Of a stretch of DNA of 46,002 nt, positions 14,856-22,117 are shown in pieces. The first letter of the stretch is position 1. Every line of letters begins with the position of its first letter. The notes under the pieces were generated by a model. That model worked only from the letters and a program-made list of their open reading frames with translations. It ran no database searches and was not told the DNA's origin. Both the position numbers and the translations under genes were made by a program. Origin of the DNA: an uncultured Pseudomonadota bacterium (GTDB taxonomy: Bacteria > Pseudomonadota > Gammaproteobacteria > Burkholderiales > SG8-39); contig CAITSH010000469.1 of the NCBI GenBank assembly GCA_903895005.1, positions 1 to 46,002 on the forward strand, given 5' to 3'.

Positions 14856-16532
14856 ATGCACATCATGAGTACACGCGCGTTCAGCCTGACGCGTCGCGAC
14901 CTGCGCCTGTGGACCGGCCTGCTGCTGTTTGCCTATGTGGCGATGCATCTGGCCAATCACGCACTCGGCCTGGTATCACTGGCCGCCGCTGAAGCGGGGC
15001 TGCGCATCGCCCTGCGCGTCTGGCACAGTCTGCCGGGTACGGCCTTGCTCTACGGATCGGTGGCGGCGCACTTCGCCCTCGCGATGCTTGCCATCTACGA
15101 GCGGCGCACGCTGCGCATGTCGGCGCTGCAGGCCCTGCGCATCTGGCTCGGACTGGGTATTCCGCTTCTGCTGATCGGGCACGTCGCGGCGACACGCCTG
15201 GGTTTTGAGTTGCACGGGCTTAGGCCCGATTACGCACGCATCATCTGGAACCTGTGGTCCTCCGATAACGAGGGCCGCCAGCTGGCCCTGCTGGTCCCCG
15301 GCTGGGTTCACGGCTGCCTTGGGCTGCATTTTGCATTTGCAAACCGCGGCTGGTACGCGCGCGCGCGTCTGCCGCTGTTTGGCGCAGCCCTGGTACTGCC
15401 GGTGGTAGCCGGCCTGGGCTTTGTAGCGATGGGGCGCGAGTTGACCGCGCTGGGCGCCGACCGCGCCTGGCTTGAGGCCAACGTCGTGCAGCTCGATGCC
15501 GCGCAGCGCATCGCCATTGCACGCTTGCGTGACGGCCTGCTGACGACTTATTTTGTCACCATTGGCCTGGTGGTCGCAGCGCGCGAAGTACGCGCCTTGA
15601 TCGAGCGCCGGCGCAACGTGCTGGTCACCATCGCCTATCCGCAACGCGCGGTGCAGGTGCCCCGCGGCTGGAGCGTGCTTGAAGCGAGCCGCAGCTTTGC
15701 CATCCCCCACGTGTCGGCGTGCGGCGGGCGTGCGCGCTGCTCGACCTGCCGCGTTCGCGTAACCTCCGGCGCCGATGCCTGCCCACCGCAAACCGCGGAC
15801 GAGGCGCACACGCTGGAGCGCATCGGTGCGGGTGCCGATATACGTCTCGCCTGCCAGTTGCGGCCCGTCCACGATGTGGGCGTGGAGCCCGTCGTGGACG
15901 CGCATGCGGGCGCGGCACAACACGAGTCGATGCCGCGCATCACGACAGAACGCGAACTGGCCGTGCTGCATCTGGACCTGCACGGCTGGAGCGGTGCGGC
16001 GACGCACCCGGCGCACGACACGATTTACGCGCTCAGGCTATACCTTGAGCTGATTGATGCGGCGGTCACGCGCGCCGGCGGCAAGCCCGGCCCGTTTGCA
16101 GGCGGCAGCATAACGGCCTTGTTTGGTCTTGACACCGGGCCCGAGCGCGCGCGCGCCGGTGCGCTCCTTGCGGCAGCGGACATTGGCCGGAGCCTTGCCA
16201 TACTGGATGCACGCCTGTCGCGCGAATTGGGGTTTGCCGCAGACTTCGGGATCAGGCTGCACGCCGGCCCGGCAGTAGCCGCTGAAGTCGGCTCGCCGCC
16301 GGCGAACGCCTACTACACGCTCGGTGAGGTGGTGCTCGAAGCGGAAAAACTGTTGGAGGTGGCCCGTTCGGACGGGGCGCGCTTTGTCGCATCAGAATCG
16401 GCGCTGGCGGGGGCCAGGCTTGCCGATGCAGTGTTCAGCTGGCGCGACATCGAGATCGCACGCGGCCGGCATATCAGGGTCGCTTTTACCGGTTCGATCA
16501 AGCCGCTGGCCGGATCACAGGCGGCACAATAG
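14856..16532 (+). CDS. Membrane diheme-anchor-like / [2Fe-2S] ferredoxin / degenerate class III cyclase fusion
   Basis: A 558-residue three-part protein. Residues 15-250 form about six membrane helices with intramembrane histidines (His31, 35, 72, 109, 152, 158), resembling the succinate-dehydrogenase cytochrome b anchor. Residues 255-340 are a plant-type [2Fe-2S] ferredoxin domain with Cys289, 295, 298 and 333. Residues 363-545 match a class III adenylate/guanylate cyclase domain. The first metal Asp is kept (LHLDLHGWS, Asp374), but the second is Gly417 in FAGGSITALFG, and the GDxVNxAxR motif reads GEVVLEAEK, losing the transition-state Asn and Arg. Cyclase activity is therefore doubtful; a redox-sensing or nucleotide-binding role is possible. 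The ATG at 14856 follows GCAGGG; the frame is open upstream to 14586 but unrelated. It stands alone between the HNH gene and a leftward small gene. Confidence 0.85.
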   Translation: MHIMSTRAFSLTRRDLRLWTGLLLFAYVAMHLANHALGLVSLAAAEAGLRIALRVWHSLPGTALLYGSVAAHFALAMLAIYERRTLRMSALQALRIWLGLGIPLLLIGHVAATRLGFELHGLRPDYARIIWNLWSSDNEGRQLALLVPGWVHGCLGLHFAFANRGWYARARLPLFGAALVLPVVAGLGFVAMGRELTALGADRAWLEANVVQLDAAQRIAIARLRDGLLTTYFVTIGLVVAAREVRALIERRRNVLVTIAYPQRAVQVPRGWSVLEASRSFAIPHVSACGGRARCSTCRVRVTSGADACPPQTADEAHTLERIGAGADIRLACQLRPVHDVGVEPVVDAHAGAAQHESMPRITTERELAVLHLDLHGWSGAATHPAHDTIYALRLYLELIDAAVTRAGGKPGPFAGGSITALFGLDTGPERARAGALLAAADIGRSLAILDARLSRELGFAADFGIRLHAGPAVAAEVGSPPANAYYTLGEVVLEAEKLLEVARSDGARFVASESALAGARLADAVFSWRDIEIARGRHIRVAFTGSIKPLAGSQAAQ

Positions 16533-16578
16533 GCACATCAGGCAAGAAATAGGACGGTGGCCGCATACCGGTGTTGCT

Positions 16579-16773
16579 TCAGTTGATCTCGTGCTCCAAA
16601 CCATGGACGATGACGTCGATTTCCTCGCGTTCATCCTCGACGTCAAACATGTTCTGGCTGATGCGATCGTCACCCGAATCGGCTTGGTCGGAGCGCAGCG
16701 CGGCGCATTCGGCGTCCAGCCATGCCGAGGGGATCTCGCGCTTTTCCTGATGTATGGTCGTGGTGCGTTTCAT
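16579..16773 (-). CDS. Small acidic hypothetical protein (64 residues)
   Basis: I do not recognise this family. It is a hydrophilic, acidic protein with a basic N-terminus (MKRTTTIHQEKREIPSAWLD) and an acidic C-terminal half (NMFDVEDEREEIDVIVHGLEHEIN). It has no membrane segment, no signal peptide and no cysteine pairs. Support for a real gene comes from AGGAGA placed 8 nt before the ATG, and from its place in an otherwise empty leftward slot between two rightward genes. It is possibly a regulatory or adaptor peptide. Confidence 0.6.
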   Translation of the reverse strand: MKRTTTIHQEKREIPSAWLDAECAALRSDQADSGDDRISQNMFDVEDEREEIDVIVHGLEHEIN

Positions 16774-16914
16774 GGCAGCTTCTCCTAGTGTGCCCGCCGT
16801 GTTTGAAGGCGTAAATAAAGGTTAGGCGCGAAGCACGCCCGCTTCTGTGCGCGAGCGCACATGATCCGACAGACAAAAGCCCCGTCGCGACGACACCGTT
16901 CACGCCATGCCTCC

Positions 16915-16949
16915 GCCTGTAAACGCTTTCCTGGCGCGGCTTTTCAGCC
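16915..16949. repeat. 35-nt dispersed imperfect palindrome, copy C
   Basis: Gap-free alignment to copies at 10468, 23378 and 39237. The core CCTGGCGCGGCTTTTCAGCC is here and the left arm reads GCCTGTAAACG. It lies upstream of the VanZ-like gene, within the open frame that precedes its likely ATG, which argues against the longer start. Confidence 0.6.
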
Positions 16950-17011
16950 ATCGATGCACTCCGGGGCGGGCTAGAACGAAAACACCGCCCGACCCGTGCG
17001 ACAATCTGCGC

Positions 17012-18088
17012 ATGCCCGCCCAAGCCTCCCCGCTGACGCGCTACCTCTGCGCCGCCTATGCGCTGCTCATCCTTTACGTCAGCCTGCACCCGTTTTCGGG
17101 CTGGAGCGACCGCGGGGTTGCGCCGCTGGCATTTTTGTCGGCGCACTGGCCGCGATATGTCACCGGCTTCGACCTTGGTGCCAACGTCGTAGCCTACCTG
17201 CCATTCGGCCTGCTCGGCGCGCTGGCGCTCTTCCCGCGGGTACGCGGCCTGTCCGCGGTGCTGCTTGCTGGCGGCGGCGGCATGCTGCTGTCGATTGCGC
17301 TCGAAGCGCTGCAAACCTACCTGCCGGCGCGCATTCCATCGAACCTTGACGTAATCTCAAACGGCGCCGGCGCACTGATCGGTGCGGTGGCCGGCGCGCT
17401 GTGGGCGCCGCGACTGCTCAATGCCAGCCCCCTACTCGCCCTGCGCCATCGCTGGTTTATCGGGGGCACCCAGTCTGACCTGGGGCTGACGTTAGTCGGG
17501 TTGTGGTTGTTCACGCAACTCGATCCCGAGACACTGCTCTTTGGCGTAGGCGACCTGCGCGATCTGTTTCAGGCATCGCCGGCGCTGCTCTATCCGGCCG
17601 ACGTATTCATACGCATCGAGGCGGCGGTTGCGGCCTGCAACCTGGTGGCGGCCGGGTTGTTTGCCGCCGCGCTGGTTGCGCCGGGGCAGCCGGTGCGCAC
17701 GCTGCTGGCGGGCATGCTCGCCCTCGCGCTCGCGGTTCGCGCCATTGCGTTCAGCGTGCTATTTAATCCAGCGGCCGTACTGGCATGGATGACGCCAGGC
17801 GCGCTGATCGGCATCGTCGCGGGACTGGTGGTTGCCATGGCCGCCGTCGCGCTGCCGCGCCCGGCCAAGCTCGCGCTCGCCGGCATGGCGCTGATGGCGG
17901 CGACCGCACTGGTCAATCTCGCTCCGGCGAATCCCTACCTAGCCCAAGCCCTGCAGGTCTGGCCGCAGGGCAATTTCCTCAACTTCAACGGCCTCACCCA
18001 CCTCGTGTCCGGGCTGTGGCCCTTCGCGGCACTGGCCTACCTGCTGCTGATCGCCTCAGGCGGGCCGCAACGCCAGCAGTTAAAATAA
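17012..18088 (+). CDS. VanZ-like family membrane protein
   Basis: A 358-residue protein with an N-terminal VanZ-like domain (LYVSLHPFSGW near residue 23, NVVAYLPFGLLGALAL near residue 58, ISIALEALQTYLP-type segment near residue 96, SNLDVISNGAGALIGA near residue 112). A second hydrophobic half of about six helices follows, extending it well beyond the 120-180 residues of a minimal VanZ protein. The ATG at 17012 is preferred; the frame is open to 16907 but that part overlaps a dispersed repeat. VanZ-domain proteins are linked to teicoplanin resistance and cell-surface functions in some bacteria, with no known role in this setting. It is probably first in an operon with the ferredoxin-like and hydrolase genes. 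Confidence 0.8.
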   Translation: MPAQASPLTRYLCAAYALLILYVSLHPFSGWSDRGVAPLAFLSAHWPRYVTGFDLGANVVAYLPFGLLGALALFPRVRGLSAVLLAGGGGMLLSIALEALQTYLPARIPSNLDVISNGAGALIGAVAGALWAPRLLNASPLLALRHRWFIGGTQSDLGLTLVGLWLFTQLDPETLLFGVGDLRDLFQASPALLYPADVFIRIEAAVAACNLVAAGLFAAALVAPGQPVRTLLAGMLALALAVRAIAFSVLFNPAAVLAWMTPGALIGIVAGLVVAMAAVALPRPAKLALAGMALMAATALVNLAPANPYLAQALQVWPQGNFLNFNGLTHLVSGLWPFAALAYLLLIASGGPQRQQLK

Positions 18089-18113
18089 GCGCACTCCATC
18101 AACGGCGACTTCC

Positions 18114-18422
18114 ATGAGCTTTTACAAGCATCACGTGTTTTTTTGCTGCAACCAGCGCACCAACGGCGAAGCCTGTTGTGAAGACCACGGTGCAAGCGCG
18201 CTGCGAGCCTACGCCAAGGACAAGGTTAAGGCGCTCAAGCTCTCCGGCGAGGGCAAGGTGCGCATAAACCAGGCAGGCTGTCTTGATCGCTGCGAACTGG
18301 GACCGGTGCTGGTGATTTACCCTGAAGAAACCTGGTACACCTACGTCGACAAATCCGACATCGACGAAATCGTACAGGAGCACCTTGTGAACGGGCGCAT
18401 CGTTGAGCGTTTGAAGGTCTAG
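18114..18422 (+). CDS. Thioredoxin-fold [2Fe-2S] ferredoxin
   Basis: A 102-residue protein of the thioredoxin-like 2Fe-2S ferredoxin family. Ligand candidates are Cys11/12 and Cys21/22 in FFCCNQRTNGEACCED, and Cys56 and Cys60 in NQAGCLDRCELGP. Two adjacent-cysteine pairs leave some ambiguity about which residues bind the cluster. The C-terminus (VIYPEETWYTYVDKSDIDEIVQ) matches the family closely. It follows the VanZ-like gene by 25 bp and precedes the hydrolase by 7 bp, so it sits in a rightward operon. It is a likely soluble electron carrier or redox sensor; the partner is unknown. Confidence 0.88.
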   Translation: MSFYKHHVFFCCNQRTNGEACCEDHGASALRAYAKDKVKALKLSGEGKVRINQAGCLDRCELGPVLVIYPEETWYTYVDKSDIDEIVQEHLVNGRIVERLKV

Positions 18423-18429
18423 CTCGACG

Positions 18430-19062
18430 ATGGCGGCGCAGGAACGCCTGGCGCTCGAAGGGGCGGCCGGCACGATTGAAACCGTCGTTGACCACCCCGA
18501 TCCGGCACAAACCATGGCGGCGCGCGGCATTGCACTGATCGCCCACCCGCATCCGCTTTACGGCGGCAGCCTCGACAACAAGGTGGCACAGACTCTGGCG
18601 CGCGTGTTCACCGAACTCGGTTACATCGCGGTGCGGCCCAACTTTCGCGGCGTCGGCGCCTCAGGAGGCGTACACGATCACGGCAACGGCGAGGCCGATG
18701 ACATGGTGGCGGTGGCGACGCAGATGCGCGCACGCTGCGGTGAACTGCCGGTGGCGCTGGCCGGCTTCTCGTTTGGTGCTTTCGTGCAGACCCATGTCGC
18801 CAGGCACGTCACACCGGAACGCATGGTGCTGATCGGTCTTGCCGCCGGCCTGGTCGCCGCGGGACGCAGCTACGCGCTCGAACCCGTGCCCGCCGACACC
18901 ATACTGATCCATGGCGAAAAAGACGAGACGGTGCCGCTGGCCAATGTGCTCGACTGGGCGCAAGCTCAGGAACTGCCGGTGGTGGTGATTCCCGGCGCCG
19001 ACCATTTTTTTCACCGCCGCCTGCACATCATCCGCAACATCATAAAGGGCCAGTGGCGTTGA
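18430..19062 (+). CDS. Alpha/beta hydrolase (YcjY/CocE-like short family)
   Basis: A 210-residue compact alpha/beta hydrolase. AHPHPLYGGSLDNKV near residue 38, RPNFRGVGASGG near residue 69, the nucleophile elbow GFSFGA (Ser114), the acid in GEKDETVP and the His in PGADHFFH are all in place. This short architecture without a lid is common in Proteobacteria next to redox or membrane genes; its substrate is unknown. It is 7 bp after the ferredoxin-like gene, and a 9-bp repeat array begins 40 nt after its stop. Confidence 0.87.
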   Translation: MAAQERLALEGAAGTIETVVDHPDPAQTMAARGIALIAHPHPLYGGSLDNKVAQTLARVFTELGYIAVRPNFRGVGASGGVHDHGNGEADDMVAVATQMRARCGELPVALAGFSFGAFVQTHVARHVTPERMVLIGLAAGLVAAGRSYALEPVPADTILIHGEKDETVPLANVLDWAQAQELPVVVIPGADHFFHRRLHIIRNIIKGQWR

Positions 19063-19101
19063 GCGCGGCGGCGAACGTGGTGGGTAAGGCGCGCGGGTTA
19101 C

Positions 19102-19164
19102 CCCGGATATCCGAGACATTCGAAACAATCGGAACAATCGGAACAATCGGGACAGTTAAAACAC
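19102..19164. repeat. 9-bp-period tandem array 3 (about seven units)
   Basis: Units CCCGGATAT, CCGAGACAT, TCGAAACAA, TCGGAACAA (two copies), TCGGGACAG, TTAAAACAC. The middle units are exact; the ends are decayed. Rephased, the core AATCGGAAC differs from array 2's AATCCGCAC at two positions. The array ends 35 nt before the HemJ-like start, the same distance as array 1 from its gene. Confidence 0.8.
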
Positions 19165-19198
19165 TTGAAGCGGGCCCGGCCCGCGCCAGGATGACGCC

Positions 19199-19615
19199 AT
19201 GCTCTGGATAAAAGCGCTGCACATCGTGTTCGTCGCATCCTGGTTTGCCGGGCTGTTTTACCTCCCGCGCATTTTTGTAAACCTGGCGATGGAAGACGCG
19301 CCGCCGGCGCGCACACGCCTGTTGCTGATGGCAAGAAAGCTCTATCGCTTCATGACCATCCTCGCGGTACCGGCGCTGGCCCTGGGTATCTGGCTATGGC
19401 TGGGTTATGGCATCGGGATGTCCGGTGGCTGGATGCGCGCCAAGCTGTTTATCGTGGTGCTGCTACTTGGCTACCACCACGGCTGCGGTCGCATCCTGAA
19501 AAAATTCGAGGCTGGTGCCAACACGCGTTCGCACGTGTTTTACCGCTGGTTCAACGAAGCGCCGGTGATGTTGATGCTCGCCGCCGTGATCCTGGTGGTG
19601 GTCAAGCCATTCTGA
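19199..19615 (+). CDS. hemJ: HemJ/CopD-like membrane protein, probable protoporphyrinogen oxidase
   Basis: A 138-residue protein with four hydrophobic segments. The N-terminus MLWIKALHIVFVASWFAGLFYLPR contains the family His8 and the FYLPR motif, and MRAKLFIVVLLLGYHHGCGR has the conserved Lys and the Tyr-His pair. These are hallmarks of HemJ (formerly UPF0093), which converts protoporphyrinogen IX to protoporphyrin IX in many bacteria lacking HemG/HemY. It is slightly short but within range. It appears as a single rightward gene, convergent with the duplicated membrane protein. Confidence 0.78.
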   Translation: MLWIKALHIVFVASWFAGLFYLPRIFVNLAMEDAPPARTRLLLMARKLYRFMTILAVPALALGIWLWLGYGIGMSGGWMRAKLFIVVLLLGYHHGCGRILKKFEAGANTRSHVFYRWFNEAPVMLMLAAVILVVVKPF

Positions 19616-19642
19616 GCCGGCGCGCGGCGATACGTGAAGGGG

Positions 19643-20200
19643 CTAACGCCCCATCATCATTTTTTTCGCAAGGTCATCGAGGTCGTCCGCCTTGGTGCGC
19701 CGGAGTACCAACCACAGCAGCCCACCGTTAACGAGCACGAAAATCACCTCGAGATAGAGAATCGAAACGACCAGATTCTGCTTCGAATGGTCGTCGAACA
19801 AGAAGTAAAAACCGTCAAAGCTCGGCAGGGCGGCGTTGGTCACTGCGTAATAATTCTGGAACGGCGGGAACAGCAACACCAGCACCAGGTTGAGGCCGGT
19901 GCCGAACAAGACCACGCGCTGCCAGTCAATACCCGGTCGCCGTTTACCATTCCCGGCCGCTGGACGGTCGCGCAGCAGCAACCAGCCGATGGCGGCGTTG
20001 ATCATCACGACGAATAACTCGATCTGCAGGAAGTTCCAGTTCTGCACGCTGTTGCCATGGTCGGCAAAGGCGAAATGGAAACCCTCGAAAGTCGGCACGT
20101 TGTTGCGCGTCGCAGAAACGTAGTCGAACGGCGGAAACAGCAACAGCAGCGCGAGATTGACCGCCGCGGCAATAAGAACAACCACTTGCTGTCTGTTCAT
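19643..20200 (-). CDS. Internally duplicated four-helix membrane protein, unknown function
   Basis: A 185-residue protein of two tandem halves (about residues 11-77 and 100-167, offset about 90). Each half reads NL(A/V)L(L/V)LLFPPF, then P(T/S)F(E/D)GF(H/Y)F, then a second helix with a conserved Glu and Asn and an LLLR/LVLR end. Between the two helices of each half lies a roughly 35-residue, mostly polar loop rich in aromatic residues and containing ADH/DDH. The halves are joined by a basic linker (NGKRRPGIDWQR). It matches no family I can name with confidence. It converges with the HemJ-like gene and is followed upstream by the acyl-CoA ligase on the same strand. Confidence 0.75.
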   Translation of the reverse strand: MNRQQVVVLIAAAVNLALLLLFPPFDYVSATRNNVPTFEGFHFAFADHGNSVQNWNFLQIELFVVMINAAIGWLLLRDRPAAGNGKRRPGIDWQRVVLFGTGLNLVLVLLFPPFQNYYAVTNAALPSFDGFYFLFDDHSKQNLVVSILYLEVIFVLVNGGLLWLVLRRTKADDLDDLAKKMMMGR

Positions 20201-20291
20201 CTGGAACTGCTCCGTGGCACCGGGGTGCGCATGTTCAAGGCTTTAAGGGTACGCGACTAGGCACAATCACTCAAGCACCCCCGAAATGGAC

Positions 20292-21974
20292 CTACTGCGG
20301 GGATTCGGCGTAAACGCGGTCGATTTGCGCCGCAAAATGCGCCATGACCTGCGTGCGCTTCACTTTCATCGTTGGCGTCAGCAGGCCGTTGTCCACGCTC
20401 CAGGGCTCGGTCGAAACGATGACGCGACGCACGCGGATATAACGCGGAAAAGACTTGAGCCGCTCGTTGGCACGGCGCAGCAGCGTTTTTTCGTCGGACT
20501 GCTTGCTGACAGTGACGAGCGTCAGAAAGGGTTTGCCCTCACCCACCAGCATGCCCTGCTCGAACACCTCGTCTGACAGGATCGCCAGTTCCACGTCCTG
20601 CGGTGGCAGTTTTTCGCCATTGGAGAGTACCAGCACGTCCTTGAGTCGGCCGCGGATGTAAACGCGCCCATCCTTTAGCTCGGCGAGGTCGCCGGTGTGC
20701 AACCAGCCATTCGCGTCGACACTGCGCCCACTCGCTTCTGCATTATTCCAGTAACCCAGCATCACGCTGGCGCCGCGCGCGAGCAGTTCGCCGCCCTCGC
20801 CCAACCTGACCTCGGTTCCGGGCAGCGGCGGGCCAACCGAGGACGGGTCGTTATTGTCGGGCAGGTTGACGGATATCACGGGCGAGCACTCGGTCATGCC
20901 GTAGCCATGCAGCACGCACAGCCCGAGGCCGATAAAAGTGCGCGCGATATGCGCCTCGAGCGGCGCACCACCTATGACCGCGAGGCGCAGTCGGCCGCCA
21001 AAGCGCGCGAAAATCGGTCCTGCAACGCGCCGGCGCAACAGGGCAATGACCAGATGGTCGAGCGGCCCGGCAACACCGCGATGCGCGCGCCAGCCGGCGG
21101 TGACCACGCGCTCAAACACGGCGCGCCTTATTTTTGAAGTGGCCAGCGCCTCGTGGATACGGATATGGAATTTCTCGAACACCCGCGGCACCGCAAACAC
21201 CACCGTCGGCCGCTGCGAAGCAAGGTCTTCGGCCAGCTGCAGCACCGAACGCGCATAGGTCACCATGGCACCAACCGCCAGCGGCAGGTAATAGCCCGGG
21301 GTACGTTCGAACATGTGTGAAAGCGGCAGAAAGGATAGGAAGCTGTCCCCGGCGCGGGCCAAATCGAGCTTCTGGCAGGCGCGCACGTTGGCGAGGATGT
21401 TGCCGTGAGAGAGCATCACACCCTTGGGCCGTCCCGAGGTGCCCGAGGTGTAGCAGATCGTGGCGAGCGTCTCCGGGGCATACGCGGCAACACCAAAGTC
21501 GAATTCGCCGTCCGGAAGAAAGGCCTCGATTTCGGTGTCCTCCTCGGCTTTGCCCTCACCGGCTTCGATGCGCGCCACCACAGTCAGCAGCGCGGCCGGC
21601 AGCGCGGTTTCACACTGGCGCAAGGCCGTCAGCATGCGCATGTTTTCCACGGCCAGCAAGCGCGCACCGGCGTTTTGCACGCACCAGGCGATGTTGTCAG
21701 CGTTGTCATCAACGTACAGCGGCACCACCACCAGTCCCATGCCCAGCGCCGCCTGGTCTATGGCCACCCAGTTAACACCGTTGCGCAGGCAAACGGCGAC
21801 GCGGTCGCCGGCGGCAAAGCCCTCGCTGCGAAACGCCTGCTGCCAGCGCGCTGCCAGCGCGGTTATGTCACGCGCCGTGTAATCCTGCCAGGTGTCGCCA
21901 GCCGATTGGCGATAGAGCACGCGTTCGGGGGTGGCGAGTTGCGCCAGCAACAGTCCGGCAATATTCCCGCTCAC
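20292..21974 (-). CDS. AMP-dependent long-chain acyl-CoA synthetase/ligase
   Basis: A 560-residue ANL-superfamily enzyme. The ATP/AMP motif TICYTSGTSGRPKGVMLSH is at residues 172-190; the adenine/aromatic motif GYGMTECSPVIS is in the middle; LHTGDLAELKDGRVYIRGRLKDVLVLSNGEK is near residue 440. The GEKLPPQDVE form, with the catalytic Lys in the C-terminal domain displaced, points to the eukaryote-like FAA1/long-chain branch rather than E. coli FadD. The GTG start at 21974 follows GAGGGGGAT, a strong ribosome-binding site. It would activate fatty or aryl acids with CoA at the inner membrane. It is apparently monocistronic and divergent from the RNA methyltransferase. Confidence 0.9.
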   Translation of the reverse strand: MSGNIAGLLLAQLATPERVLYRQSAGDTWQDYTARDITALAARWQQAFRSEGFAAGDRVAVCLRNGVNWVAIDQAALGMGLVVVPLYVDDNADNIAWCVQNAGARLLAVENMRMLTALRQCETALPAALLTVVARIEAGEGKAEEDTEIEAFLPDGEFDFGVAAYAPETLATICYTSGTSGRPKGVMLSHGNILANVRACQKLDLARAGDSFLSFLPLSHMFERTPGYYLPLAVGAMVTYARSVLQLAEDLASQRPTVVFAVPRVFEKFHIRIHEALATSKIRRAVFERVVTAGWRAHRGVAGPLDHLVIALLRRRVAGPIFARFGGRLRLAVIGGAPLEAHIARTFIGLGLCVLHGYGMTECSPVISVNLPDNNDPSSVGPPLPGTEVRLGEGGELLARGASVMLGYWNNAEASGRSVDANGWLHTGDLAELKDGRVYIRGRLKDVLVLSNGEKLPPQDVELAILSDEVFEQGMLVGEGKPFLTLVTVSKQSDEKTLLRRANERLKSFPRYIRVRRVIVSTEPWSVDNGLLTPTMKVKRTQVMAHFAAQIDRVYAESPQ

Positions 21975-21997
21975 GGATCCCCCTCGTTCAGTGGCCG

Positions 21998-22014
21998 CCG
22001 GCCCTGCTGGCCGG
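21998..22014. promoter_or_regulatory. Perfect hairpin in the 5' region of the acyl-CoA ligase gene
   Basis: CCGGCC-ctgct-GGCCGG forms a 6-bp GC stem 24 nt upstream of the ligase GTG. On the plus strand a run of six T follows 10 nt later. It could be a control hairpin for the ligase mRNA or part of a divergent promoter; there is no further evidence. Confidence 0.35.
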
Positions 22015-22117
22015 AGTCACGCCCTTTTTTGTGGCACTCTGGGGTGTAAGCCCCTGTTAGGCGTGTTAGTCTGCCGCGCTGATTTGATCATGATGGATTC
22101 GCCATGAGTGTGCAAGC

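Noticed and set aside
9095..19164. CRISPR array
   Set aside because: The three arrays have 9-bp units without unique spacers and no cas genes are present.
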